The position numbers were made by a program, and so were the translations under genes. Of a stretch of DNA of 64,000 bases, positions 29,819 through 43,100 are shown piece after piece. Source of the stretch: Eunapius fragilis (taxonomy: Eukaryota; Porifera; Demospongiae; Spongillida; Spongillidae); the NCBI GenBank assembly GCA_963681505.1, contig OY811972.1:2684163-2748162 (forward strand), written 5' to 3'. Numbering within the stretch: position 1 is the first letter of the stretch; every line of letters begins with the position of its first letter. The notes beneath the pieces were generated by a model. The model saw only the letters and a list, made by a program, of their open reading frames with translations. It was not told where the DNA came from and made no database searches.

Positions 29819-31136
29819 CCAAATTAAATGTATATTGCCTCAATTTTGTTGGATATACTATAATGTTCTCTGTGATTCTGTATAATTAATGTGTATGGAT
29901 ATAATTATACTCATTTATTTCCGTTAACCAGTTGTTTGTCATGTATGTTCATCACTATTAATATAGCAGTGTTTACTATTAATGATCGTGCATCACTCTT
30001 GATCGAAGACATGAATTATGTGAAAACACCATATATTGCCCACTGCAACAATGACATGCGCTTTCGATCATCGGAAATTACGCCAAATCCGTTAGGTATA
30101 GATTACATCACATACAGTTCATTCAAAGCTGGAAGGCCTTGTACGCGCCATTGCACAAAGGAATGGCGGTTTGGGGGGGGGGGGAGCGAGTGATCTCTGA
30201 AAGGCTGAGGACAAGGAGAACTGATGTTATAACCTAGCTCTTTCATTCATTAACTCCATCTTGTCACAAATTTCTTGGAAGTCATTGGCTGTTCATTGCG
30301 TTGTTGAATTAAGAGGCATTATATTATTCATGATTTATCTCTGTATAACATTTCTTAGTTCAAACAGCAACCGGTCAAATAATTATCAAAACCGTCAACA
30401 TTTCATCATGACTCTAAAAGTTAAAATACCCAAAGTAGACCAAAATGTGAACTTATTATTCATTATAATTAACCACTACCAGTGGTTAAAATTTGCGTTG
30501 TTTAGAACGTTCCTCATTGTTTTAAGCAATTTGGTTGTACAAGAATACGGAGTGACACAAAACGGTCGTGACTAATTAAAAAATTCATTAGGATATAATA
30601 CACACAGGTACGGTTAATTCTACACTCTTCGGAGAATGGCTCTGGCGTTCGCTCTAATTAATTAAGTAAATGCTTAAGTTGGAGAAAAGTATGGTGGATT
30701 TGATCGGTTAGAATGCCTCAGGGGTGGGGCAATTGCATGAAAACGCAATTGCCAAATCGTGAATTTTAACTTTAATTAACACTTTTGCCCTTCCTCCTCC
30801 CTTAGAAAGTTTTGTCCCAGTACAGTGTACAGTGTACATGCAATTTCAATCAAAAAGCAAAACTTAAGTGGATCAGCAAGTCTGGATTAGACCTGCAAAT
30901 TAAGAAAGAACGTTAACATGCAATGCATAATGTAAATATGTAGCATCAGTTGGAGGGGAAGGAAAAATGATAATTATATACCCTGTGACAGATGATAAAT
31001 GTGTGTGAAAATGAGCTGCAATTAGTGCAATTACTTCTTCTTGAGTGTTCAACATTTTACAGGCATTTGGCAGACATGATTTCCATCAAGCAGGACAAAC
31101 CACATTGGCAAGGGTAGTGGTAAATAGGGTGGCGAT
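29819..31136. other. Intergenic, no supported gene
   Basis: 3' flank of gene 1. The first 120 bp resemble the gene 2 3' flank (59559-59700), including GTGTATGGATATAATTAT. A G-run lies near 30172. The open frames show no domain. Confidence 0.4.
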
Positions 31137-31398
31137 GTGATGACCTGCTTCCACGAATGCCCAGAACAGCATATATCTTTAGATGCTGCACTTCCACATC
31201 GGGACACTGCCTCTCTAGGACCCCCCTCCACACAATATACCCCTCCTGCTCCACCACTACATGCAACTACCACTTCCACCTCCACAATTACACACCATTT
31301 GGGAATCCTAATACACCATCTTCATATCTGGGGAGGGTCTGCTGCAACTAATTATTCTTGCAGCCATATTGGACACCATGTTACTATAAAACAGATGA
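31137..31398 (+). repeat. Segment paralogous to 58395-58700
   Basis: GATGC(T/C)GCACTTCCA(C/T)(A/G)T, CTTCCACCTCCACAA and GGGTCTGCTGCAACTAA phrases occur in the same order in both. In both loci a palindromic MITE follows, in the context ACAGATGAAACAAGTAATAA. Confidence 0.65.
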
Positions 31399-31553
31399 AA
31401 CAAGTAATAAAAACATTCGCTATGAGAAAGTTGGTGGCATATAGGATTGGAATAAGGCAATATTGGTGTAAAAAGGAAGGAAAAAAGGGTCTAATAAGAA
31501 GGGGAAATGTATAATAGTCCTGTATTTCCCACGCAAACATAATGTCCTACAAA
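31399..31553. mobile_element. Palindromic MITE, copy 4 (right arm missing)
   Basis: The left arm begins AACAAGTAATAAAAACATTC and runs into the loop (ACGCAAACATAATGTCCTAC). It then stops at the end of the minus-strand exon at 31547. Confidence 0.65.
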
Positions 31554-31751
31554 TGGGACAGAACTGGACCACTCGCATTCACCAATGTCGTGCCTGCAGA
31601 CTTTATCAGCTTTCCTTTGTTATATTCGATATCCCCAACTCGCTGGATGGAAATAGGCTTTTCGTTCAGTTCACTTGAAGCAAACGTTATCACACGTTCT
31701 GAGTCCACCGTGCGATGCATTATCACGTGATCGGGGGCAATAGTCTCGTAG
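31547..31751 (-). pseudogene. Downstream exon of a minus-strand gene fragment, possibly lipid-transfer-protein-like
   Basis: The minus frame enters after a TGCATATAG acceptor and reads YETIAPDHVIMHRTVDSERV, TFASSELNEKPISIQRVGD and NKGKLIKSAGTTLVNASG. It is cut by the MITE half-copy, where a stop is met. The 52-nt intron (31752-31803) separating it from the next exon has GT-AG ends and keeps the frame. The residue pattern recalls the N-terminal domain of vitellogenin/apolipophorin-type large lipid transfer proteins; that family call is tentative. Confidence 0.35.
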
Positions 31752-31803
31752 CTATATGCAAAGAAGTACATGGATTAAAGTATGAGGAGCAGTTCTAACA
31801 AAC

Positions 31804-32020
31804 CTGTAGTGTGAGTAGTGCTTCGACTGAACATCTTGCTCCACTTCTACTTCCGTTTTCTTAAAGTTGGCCTGGAACGCAACTGCTAAGTTCCTTTCTT
31901 TATGTTGACGACTTCCCTAGCTTCTGTGGGACTGTACTTTACCGAGAGAATCTTTCCTTCTTTGGGTTGGATGAAGCGGAACGATTCACTCAGTCGCAGC
32001 GGTTGGAAGCATCGTTCAAG
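31804..32020 (-). pseudogene. Upstream exon of the same fragment
   Basis: The minus frame reads SFRFIQPKEGKILSVKYSP, EAREVVNIKKG, then after a one-base shift LAVAFQANFKKTEVEVEQDV ending at a GTTTGT donor. 'E...vvNiKkG....fQ.nf...EqDV' is the kind of pattern seen in large lipid transfer protein N-domains. The shift near 31895 and the truncation downstream indicate a dead fragment, or a sequencing error combined with a truncated copy. Confidence 0.35.
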
Positions 32021-32667
32021 CTTTTGTGTTTTATGCATGTGCATGCGCATGTGCACGAGTGTGATATAAGCCCGGAGCAGCATCGAAAGGTTCTCAATGC
32101 AAGCGGAATAAGATGACTTTAAGAGTCCGGGATACGTTGAACGTCAACCTGCAGATTTTGCAATGCATCTCCAATCAATATAATTAAGTTCTAGCTACAA
32201 TTGAAGAATCATTGTCCCGCCACAAAAAAAAAAACTAAAATTAAAAAATAAGGTTACGGAGTAAAAGATACACGGTCGCATAAGTAGCAGAACTAGTTCT
32301 ATTAAGAATTAAGAGTTTTCCAGGCCGTCAGGTGAATGATTTTTGTCATTAATATATAGCTCATAAGCGCAAACAAAGCCCACATGTGGTATTTCTTTTA
32401 TATAAGGGAGAATATAAATGTGTATTTGTAACGCTAGCTCTTCTGCTTCTTTTTTTCTTGCATGCACAACCTTCATAGCTATGTTATTTTCACGACGGGC
32501 AGATTTATTACTTCTTTGTACTTGATCATACAGCATACTAGATCGATCGCTCGCTTTAATGACAGTGTTTTGTACATGTACAACTGGTATATGCCTACTA
32601 TCAGTACTACATGTATGTACAATCGGTTTTCGACACAGAGTTGTGCCGTGTATTTATCGGTCTATAA
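32021..32667. other. No supported gene
   Basis: AT-rich sequence without domain-bearing frames. A GTGCATGCGCATGTGCAC-like purine/pyrimidine alternation lies at 32036-32056. Confidence 0.3.
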
Positions 32668-33353
32668 AAGATATACTGGTCACTGCTACCAGCGCTGTGC
32701 GGATTTCTTACTTTTGAAAGGCGCAAGTGGCTCGTAAGGTCAATCGTCACGTGACCTAGCTGTAACGGTAACTCAGCAATAAAATAAAAACACAGTGAAT
32801 ACAAAGCGAAGGTGGAAGTTTTGAAGCCCTAGTTGATTCCAGCATCATTCGCTCGATATCTAAACCATATCTCTACGTGCTGGAATCATTCAACAAGCTG
32901 ACAGTAGACTTCCGCTTGACATCGGGTACAGAGGACCCTATAGCTGGCCTACTCCGATACGTGTTCTTTTCTTCTTGAGAGTCATAGAGCAAAAGGACAC
33001 GTTTAGCTGCAAGATATACTGGTCACTGCTACCAGCGCTGTGCGGATTTCTTACTTTTGAAAGGCGCAAGTGGCTCGTAAGGTCAATCGTCACGTGACCT
33101 AGCTGTAACGGTAACTCAGCAATAAAATAAAAACACAGTGAATACAAAGCGAAGGTGGAAGTTTTGAAGCCCTAGTTGATTCCAGCATCATTCGCTCGAT
33201 ATCTAAACCATATCTCTACGTGCTGGAATCATTCAACAAGCTGACAGTAGACTTCCGCTTGACATCGGGTACAGAGGACCCTATAGCTGGCCTACTCCGA
33301 TACGTGTTCTTTTCTTCTTGAGAGTCATAGAGCAAAAGGACACGTTTAGCTGC
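32668..33353. repeat. Perfect 343-bp tandem duplication
   Basis: Copies at 32668-33010 and 33011-33353 appear identical base for base (starting AAGATATACTGGTCACTG, ending GACACGTTTAGCTGC). Within each is an 11-bp inverted repeat (TGATTCCAGCA...TGCTGGAATCA). No gene is recognised in it. It is either a very recent duplication or an assembly artefact. Confidence 0.9.
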
Positions 33354-34011
33354 ATGAGATCTGAACCGATACCGAGAGTGACGATCAGGTCCGCGCCGTT
33401 ACAATTAAGAACATTTTTGGGCAGTGCATGTCGTATAAATGCAAGACCATAGAAAACTATTTTCTATGGCAAGACCAAGCTATTAGCAATGATTGTATCA
33501 GGCATTCATGAACAACTCTTGTTTGCTGTTATTGCCAAGCCCCGTATGTATTATAGAGTGCCACCATGTTTATTTTGAAACAGCCATTTTAATTTTAGCT
33601 GGATGAAATCTTTGGTTCAAAAAGCTTCTTTCTCCTCTTATTTAAAAACGAACGCTATCACAGCATCAATAACACGCAAATCATGCATATATTTTGATTC
33701 CACAAGTGATATTTATTCCATTTCGTATCCGCACCAAATTAAAATTGATATATTTTGGTGCAGATATGTGAAAATATGATTTGCGTCTTTTTCTTGCCGT
33801 GAATACTGAATTGAAGTGAGATGGAGGGGGGAGGGGGGGAACTGCATATACCATAATCACATTATTCTCGTGCTGGCAACAAGAAAGTGAACCTATAGAT
33901 GTAGTGAAGTAAAAATCAAACGATAGTGTTGATGTTAAATTATTGGTGCGCGCGCGTAGGTTGGCAAAAATAATACACGCGGTCGTTGATAAATAGAAAT
34001 ACGGAACCAAT
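33354..34011. other. Upstream region of gene 2
   Basis: AT-rich with G-runs near 33820-33840. No TATA or initiator element can be asserted. Confidence 0.3.
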
Positions 34012-34020
34012 ATGGAACAG
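34012..34020 (+). CDS. Predicted start exon of gene 2 (MEQ)
   Basis: ATGGAACAG is followed by GTCAGC. A 64-nt intron ends in GCACAG before the first ankyrin exon, and reading through gives MEQAATQLLSAAQDGD, a sensible ankyrin-protein N-terminus. A nine-base coding first exon is short, so the true start could differ. Confidence 0.45.
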
Positions 34021-37000
34021 GTCAGCTGCTTCGATTGTATGGGTCTCTAAGCGATGTGTATATAATGTTGATTGGTACGCACAGGCTGCAACACAGCTGC
34101 TGTCTGCTGCACAGGATGGAGACATCGCCACCGTGAGGAGACTGCTGACCATCCGCGGTGTGTCGGTAGACGTAGCGGATGAGGTGAGCCGTACCTTTTC
34201 AAGACGTGTACTTTAATTTGCCGAGTTGACCAAATCTGGATCCATTTATACTCTTAGTTGGAATATAACGGTGCGGTTTAGATATCATCTAGCGCACCAT
34301 ATTCAGGGGCGGATTTAGGTGCGGGAGGGGGGGGGGGGGGGGGGCTTTCTTATATTAAGTAAAGCATACGGCGACCAAATGTAGTGTACCGTTCAACGGT
34401 ATACTACACGGCTCCAAAGCAGGCCTGGCGCACACGGCGCCGCAACAACTCTGGGGATCCCAAAATATGGGCGTGTCAAATATGTGGGCTGTCCAGAGCG
34501 ACGTCTAGTTATTTTCATTGTATGCAAAACAAAATCATGTAACCAGATAATGCACAAACCACTGCTGTTTGCGGCTGGACACAATTCAGATAATTGGCTA
34601 ATACGGTATACCTTTTGAATAGTAATAATTTACCTTTAGAGCTCATTATAAATCGTACTTTTTGTGACCCACATTTCGTGCTTTTTTCAAGGCATAGCTT
34701 TGAGTTGATTTGATCTTTCGTACTCCCTATCATCGCATTAAGGGTACGTGTGTAGCAAAGACAGCGACAATAGAATTTAGGTCAGCGAGTTATGACATTA
34801 ACACGACAGATCAAGAAGCATATTTATAACAATTAGAACAAGCCACAGTTTTGTTTTACCAACCTACGCGGCGTGTGTATTTTGGAATAATCGGTGCAGT
34901 TTGAATGGAGCATCACTACGTTAACAAAGGTCAGGAGCGATGCAGGGTGTGTGGTCGCTTGCTTGTGGCACCTGATAATAAACCAAAGCGTTCAAATCAA
35001 TGCACAGAGTTTGCAGCAGATTTACACTTGGTATTTTATTAACAACATCCACCCATGCACTCAAATTCTGTTATCAATGCAAACAAGTTATGAGGGTGGT
35101 ATTAATAGCTGAGATGAGGGTACAGGTGGCTGAGATGAGACTGGTACTGATGGCTGAGATGAGACTGGTATTGATGGCTGAGATAGGTACAGGTGGCTGA
35201 GATAGGTACAGGTGGCTGAGATGACAAGTGGCTGAGATGAGGCTGGTATTGGTGGCTGAGATGAGGTTGGTACAGGTGGCTGAGATGAGGTTGGTACAGG
35301 TGGCTGAGATGAGACTGGTACCATGGGTGCCCCCAGCTTTTCTGGAAGGGGGTGGGTGGGGAGGGGGGGGGGGGGGGGGGCAGGATAGGGCAAGGGAGCG
35401 CCATTTGACAGCCACGAATATGTTGTCCACTTTCAGTGAATTCAACCAGCGTGAGGGGGAGGGGGGGGGTGCTGTTCGCTTTTGGCTGATTCAACCAGCG
35501 GGGGAGGGAGGGGAGGGGGGCGCTGTCCGCTTTCGGCTGATTCAACCAGCGAGAGGGTGGGGGGTGGGGGGGGGGTGTTGCTGTCCGCTTTTGGCCGATT
35601 CAACCAGCGGGGGGGGGGGGGGGGGGGTGCTGTCCGCTTTCAGCCAATTCAGCCAGTGGGGGGTGCTCATGTATGTAAACTTTTATTACAAGGGGGGGAG
35701 GGGGGGGGGGGGGGCGTCATTCAGTCTCGAAGGGGGGAGGGGGCCCATGGTACAGGGTGCCTGAGATGAGGCTGGTACTGGTGGCCAAGATGAGACTGGT
35801 ACTGGTGGCTGAGATGAGACTGGTACTGGTGGCTGAGATGAGACTGGTACTGGTGGCCAAGATGAGATGGTAGTAAGACATAAGTAAGATCCAACAGTTT
35901 CTCTGAACTATGAAAGAACAACAGCTGTTCATTGCCCTACATAGGACCTACTAGTAACCAAACATATTAACGATACTCCCGGTATTTCTTGCTAACTTTT
36001 AGTACATTTGTTCGCTGTCAGGAAAAAAACTGGCTACAAACCATTACAAATATCTATTAGTACCTTTAGTTCCCTTTACGAAACAACCTTTATTTCAGAT
36101 TTCCTATTGTCGCAGGCGTGGAGAATCGCTTCTGTATCAAAGAGGTACGCAAAGACTAACCCACTTTCAGGGTCCGTAGCTTGCTGTAGCAAGTTGACTA
36201 CGCCTCGTGGTTTGCGACACAAATAGAAAAAATGTGTTCCTTTCCTTGTACCGTGTTAATATGGCGATTAGTCCATCGGTGTTTTCGAGTGATCTCACGT
36301 TCCAAAGGTCTTCGGTTGTCAAGGTCGTTGTTAAGGGCATGACATAATCATTTCAATTTTTCGGAAAACGGATCTAGTGTCCACAAAACATTGGGTCGCA
36401 AACACCAGTGCACCGTATTGCACCGGGTNNNNNNNNNNNNNNNNNNNNNNNNNNNNNNNNNNNNNNNNNNNNNNNNNNNNNNNNNNNNNNNNNNNNNNNN
36501 NNNNNNNNNNNNNNNNNNNNNNNNNNNNNNNNNNNNNNNNNNNNNNNNNNNNNNNNNNNNNNNNNNNNNNNNNNNNNNNNNNNNNNNNNNNNNNNNNNNN
36601 NNNNNNNNNNNNNNNNNNNNNNNNNNNNCACTGGTGGAGTGGAGGTGTCCACTGGTGGAGTGGGGGTGTCCACTGGTGGAGTGGGGTGTTCACTGGTGGA
36701 GTGGGGGTGTCCACTGGTGGAGTGGGGGTGTCCACTGGTGGAGTGGGGGTGTCCACTGGTGGAGTGGGGTGTCCACTGGTGGAGTGGGTGTGTCCACTGG
36801 TGGAGTGGGGGTGTCCACTGGTGGAGTGGGGGTGTCCACTGGTGGAGTGGGGGTGTCCACTGGTGGAGTGGGGGTGTCCACTGGTGGAGTGGGTGTGTCC
36901 ACTGGTGGAGTGGGGGTGTCCACTGGTGGAGTGGGGGTGTCCACTGGTGGAGTTGGGGTGTCCACTGGTGGAGTGGGGGTGTCCACTGGTGGAGTGGGGA

Positions 37001-40000
37001 ACTGTCTGGGGGGGGGGGGCTCTAAAGCTTTTGCAGTGCAAATGAATGGATCATTTTATAAGGTCAGAAGCCACCTCATGGTTTTGAGACAAGCATATGA
37101 ACATGCCTGTGTTATTGTTTACATGTAATGCATGCATATCTTATCATGACAATCAAACCAAACTCATCTGACCATGGCACGCCTTAGGCATGCCTTACAC
37201 ACAACACACATCCTTTCAGTCCTGCTCAGCTGCTGGGCACCATCTCTTAGTAACCACCCTCCCCTGTGCCTATCTCTCACTGTATGAACTTGTACATGAT
37301 ATTGGTGTGCATGCTCTCATCAGTTATATTTAACACAAGAAGTATGCAGTCCTCTTGCTTAAATCTTTGCTGCTTCTAATAGCAACATTTTAAATACAAG
37401 ATGTCCACCATATTGAACAGGGCTATAGCTATGTAATTACCTATGGCTGCATGTGGGGATGTGTTTAAAATTGGCTACAAACAACAACCCCTCCCCCCCC
37501 CCCCCCCCCCCTCCCGATGAAACGTTGTAGAGTAGAGACACTTAACACTCAATCAAAAAGTGTGTGTATTGCAGGCACACTCTAGTATGGAAGTGTTTGG
37601 TTCACGTGTGATGATAAAGTTATTTATGACCATCACCTTTGCCTATGTCCACTGTGATAGTCTAATAGCTAGACCCTAGTGTGCACTGTTTAGAATGTTC
37701 ACACTCTTCTGTGAACTATCTCTGTTATGATCACATTTGTGTTACAGAAAGGTTGGAGTCCATTGATGAGAGCAAGTGAGAAGGGACATGTTGAAGTGGT
37801 AAAATCACTCATAGAAGCAGGAGCAAATGTTAATCACACTAGCAAGGTTGGCATTTGCAAACTTATATTGTACTCCATTAGATGCACGTTCTCCATTGCC
37901 ATACTGCTATACACATCTTTTTATATGTATGTCATATTTTAAACATGCTATTGGGATGACTCCCTCTTTCCAGGGTTCCTATAGAGTATTGAAAAGGCAT
38001 TAAAAATCAATAAATGCAATTAAAAAGGCTTGTATTTATTGATAAAGAATAAAAAAATTCAACATGACCATTGCTATTAAAAATGCATTGCAATTTACCC
38101 CGTGTCTCATTTGTCTTTAAACCCCACCCCTCTCCACCCCCAAAACCTGAACTGTTGCGTCCCTGCATGTACAGCTACATGTACAATGTAGCGTACTACA
38201 TGCATGTGCTGCTTCGATTGGGGCCTGGCAATGATATAGTGTACAACCTTTTGTAAGGCAGTTAATATTGCCTTAATATTGTCCGACGTCCATTTTCTTG
38301 TACATGTACATGTATTAAATAGCATTTGGCCACATAAATTTGTGCATAAATGTGTGCAAACATTACCTCCCTCCCTCCTCTCCCCCCCCCCATCTGAACG
38401 TTACAGTGCATTACTAAAATAACAGATAGCTTGTCAACTTGCTCAGGCCACAATATCACCATCCACCCCTAGTTTTACTAATTTAGGCACTGTTAATCAA
38501 CAAATCAGATTGTGTTAATAGGATGACTAATTAAAGTTAGTTAGTACATGTACACTCGTAATTGAATCAATAAAAATCAATGTACCATTTCTACCTAGGT
38601 AGGTGGTGAATTAAAAGGGAACATCTCTATCCTAACTTAGAACGCGGCGGGAGGCAGCGCCTATGTTAGTGCCAAATGATAGCTAATTGTATTCATGTGT
38701 CATATAGCCCAGGTGCCTGTAGATTTGACTAGATATGAGTTCAAACTTGGTACAAGAAGCATTTTTAATGATTTTTGTGGCAAAACTTGTACAATTCGTG
38801 CCTTCAAAGTTACAAACACTACAAATTTGGTATCATTGGAAACAGGAGACAAAATGCTATGTATTACATATATCCATAACTCATAAGGTTCTAGCACAAT
38901 ATAATTGCAATTGTACTTCCAATAAAATTGTCCTGATTTATGCTTTGACAGCCTACCATACACAATACGGAACTTCTTCCTGCAGATCATAGTGCAGCAA
39001 GGTGTTATAAAAATAATAATAATCAAACATATACATTATACCCAACTCAAATGTCGGGTCCTAACCCACTGTGCTTTGGTACGAGCCACCTCCCTCCCCC
39101 CCATTTTAAAGAAAGACTGGTGTTTAAATGAGTGCATCTCCATACCAGATCAATGGAACACCAGTGTATATGGCAAGTCGTGAAGGTCATCATGATGTAG
39201 TGCAGACCTTGGTGGGAGCAGGTGCTGATGTAAATATAGCAACATCAGACGTAAGTGATATGGTGTTATGTTCTTATACTAGTACATGTATACATTGACT
39301 TCTTATTGCAAGGTACATGCTTTATTAATAAATGTATGGTATACAGGTCACATTTCTGTACAGTTGCACATATCTTATGTGCTTGGATGTGCGGCTGGGG
39401 GTGGTATAGGTTTGAAGAGGATTGTGTCAGTGTGTTATATAGTTGGTCATCAAGAAGTGGTTCTATGGGCACCCACTTTCCCTACCCACCTGGATCCACC
39501 ATCATCATATCATCAGCTGGTTGAAGGGTGGGAGTGGGGGAGGCTCCATTTCTGTGGTGTGTATTTACATCCAAGTACCAGTAGATGTGTATGAAGGCAT
39601 TTCTCAAGGCAATAGCTATCACTACCCCTTGCGTTCTATTCCTTTCACTCCTTACCAGAATAATACAACTCCATTGTATATGGCAACTCACAGAATGACT
39701 CGCTTTGATTTGTTTCCATAATTCGAAACAACACATTGTCCCACAGCTCCAGTGCCCGCGGTACCTGAATAACCCATTAATGCTTCAACACAGCTCTTAT
39801 ATTTCTTCAGAAGGGACCAAGATTCATACCAAAGAACTAGCGTTCATTTCATCTGTATACCTGCACCCAAACCACTCATGGATAAACAGGCACTCACACT
39901 CACTGTATAGCAACTGTTGTGTATTTGTATTAGGCTCTGTATGTCTAGTCTGCGCATGTGTTACTGGCAGTTGTAATTAATGGCTCGCTAATAGTACAGC

Positions 40001-40096
40001 AATCTCAAAGAACATGTGCTTGCAATAATATGGTTAAATTTTTTCATACCCTGATGATATTGCAAGGGCAGCCCCCTCTATATATGGGGGGACAAT

Positions 40097-40129
<33 letters not shown>

Positions 40130-43100
40130 AGCCCCCCTGCTCCGCTGTCACTGCACCTCCTCAAGTTACATTAGGGTGCATGTGTAACCTTTTTGAAAAA
40201 TCAAAATAGAATTTTTTAACTATGAAAAAGTCTAATTAATCGATTTTTCAGGTTTATAGCACCTAGCAAGTCGGTTATTAGAAAAATAAAATCAATTTTA
40301 GCGATTAATGCACTATTAATTTTAACTAGGTTGTGCGAAGTTTTTCTGATTTTCAATATTTATATATATATAATTATATATATATATATATATTTATGTT
40401 CCTCCAAGTCTATGTTGTCGCTATTCCTTCTAGCTTATCCGTGAACTGCCTGGAAGGTCCCTGTACATGTAGGCAGAGGGGGTGGCTGGCTCAGAGAACC
40501 TAATCTCATGATCAGCCCCCATTTATTAAACAAAATGTTTACTAAACGAATGGTCATGTGTACCAAAGAAAAACCAATGGAAATGCGCCCGATATGCACA
40601 TGTAGCTGTATGCAAGATAAAATGGATACATTATGGTTCATAGTTCACTGGAACTACATGCAGTCAAACACAGACTGGTAGCAGCTCTTGTTGGGCATGT
40701 GTATCAGTTTAGTTCAGGTTGCCACACCACTCCCTCCATACACAGACATGTCCACATGTCTAATGTGTCACCCAGCCCCTATTTGTTGATGGAGAAGTCC
40801 TGCTGAGTGCCTACAGATGTTCTCTTCAACATTCTCCTCGGGTACTAAATCACGCTCCATGCAATTACTTCAAATTCACCTTCCTCCTTGCGCAGTACCT
40901 CACCACCTTCGTATGCACGCTGGCAACACTCATAGGGTTCTCCTCATACTTTTCTCAGTCTAAATCCCACGTCTGACACCAACAGCTGGTACCAATGCAC
41001 CCAACATAACTGGGATATGCACTTGTACCCAAAAATAAAATCGGATACATTAGAGTACACAGGTCACGGGAACTAAATCAGATAATTAGGGTATACACAG
41101 GTCACTGGAGCTACATGAGCAGTGAATAGCGGCTCTCTTTGGGCATGTGAATTACAGTGTACATGGCATGTTATAAAGTGGGACCCATTGTTTGTGCATA
41201 TGATCTCGATCGGGACTGTGTATTGTTTCCACCTACAAGCATGTACACCAGGGCATTTTATTGGACTCTCACTAACTAAAAGTGAAATGCTTGTGATTTC
41301 CTTAAGATTGGTGCAGTGCTAATAATAACTAATGAGTACCATTTCCTATAAGGCACTATTGTTTGCGGTTGGAAACTTAGAATATTGCGGCACCTGCCTA
41401 ATAAATTGTGAAGAAACTCCTCACACAGAACAGCGTAAAAGTATGTACTTATAAAGTAGAATACAACACAACACTTCAAACTCTTTTAGTTACAATGAAC
41501 AGGCATTCTATACATGTAAATTGCACATCACATTTATGTGCAAGCAGTGTTTACATTGCCACACGGCACTTATTTTGGAAGGGCGGGTACAAGATCTGAT
41601 ATTGCAGCCCTCCTGCACAAAGGCTGGAGGTTAGACTAGTGCCAAGAATGGAATTGATGAACCACTTTTGTTGCCGAATTTTCTGTCTTCATGAAAATCC
41701 CAAGTGTATCTTATGAATAATCGATGCATGTTGTGGTCATTGCGTGAACATGTGTACATGAACATAGGTTTCAAGAATGGAATACTACACCAAAGTGCTG
41801 CTGAGTGTGATAAAAAGGAAAAAGTAGAGCATTTGCAGCTGATCTGCTAATTGCATTTTCCTTACTGATAATGCTCAAGTGCACCCTGAACATTTCTGCC
41901 ATTGTTGTTCATCATTCAGTTAGCAGAGCCAGGGCAGAAGGAGAGCACCATAGGTGTTCACATACACCATTTGTATGGGAAGTACAAGGGTGTAGGGTAC
42001 ATAGTATATGCTTTTATGCAACATCATCAAAATCATATCACAGGTGTGTGAGCAGTGCAAGAGGTCATGTCAGGAAGCATACAGTTGGCAGAGGTCATTA
42101 ATCAGGCCTGTTCATTGCACACCTTTTGAAGATGACCCTCCTCCAATCTTCTCATGTGAGCCATACCGACCATTGGCAAGCCAAAACAATGTCACATACT
42201 GTACTTTGTCTTGTATGAGTTGAGGAGTGTGGTGTGTTCAAAGAATCTTACACAGCCCTATAGATCTGACATGTCATAAGCTGGCCTGTACCTGATGTGG
42301 TGTGGAGTGGGTAGCAGCATCATCCCCAGTGTGTTCTTGCTGCTCAGAGGACAGCTCTTTGATAACCACAGAAATAAGACCTGCACCAAACGCTATGGTA
42401 ATCTTGCTGAAGAATGTACTGGTACAATGTGTAGGGTGCCACAGAGATGTAAAGGCTGGTTGATATGAAGGGCACGAGTTCTCTTACTGGCGGGGAGGAT
42501 AGAGAAGGCAGCACTGCTGAAGAGGGCCCCTGAGCAAGGCATAATACAACTGCCAGAACACTTAATTCAGTGTCACATATATGATTATGTCATATATGTA
42601 GGAACATAAACAGGATTGGGGGAACCCAGAGGATGTTTCCAATATAAATCCTCACTATATATATATATAGCCCAAGCTCCCCCTTTTCCTGCACCTATGA
42701 CTAAACCACATACCTTGTAGCCAATGACACTCAGGCATGTAGCAAAAGCCCAGCATCTGACCTTGCTGCTTGTTCTAGAACAGTGATCAGGGATTCAGAC
42801 AGCAAGGAGCATTGACAGTGGAGGGGAACCATCTGCCCTGATGGAGAAGGAGGTGCTCACTCTGCGTGATGAAGTCTCTATTGCAGAATGCAGGCATCAA
42901 GAACATTGCAATTGACTCAGCTCTAGTATTGGCTATAAAAGCCGGCCTGGCTATTCCGTAGAACAGAATGAGATAAAGCATTACACAAAACTATTGGTGG
43001 CTCAAAGCATCAGGAGTTTCATAGCTGGGGAGGAGAGGATGTGCCATATCTGCAGACCAATTGTGAGCAACAACCTGAAAGGAGATATGGCTCAGTTTTT

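Noticed and set aside
35074..35769. Pro/His/Ser-rich and Gly-rich frames at the minisatellite and G-tract arrays
   Set aside because: Repeat artefacts open in several frames and both strands.
36331..37128. Large frames spanning the N gap and the 21-bp satellite
   Set aside because: They run through unresolved bases and a period-21 repeat; there is no independent coding evidence.
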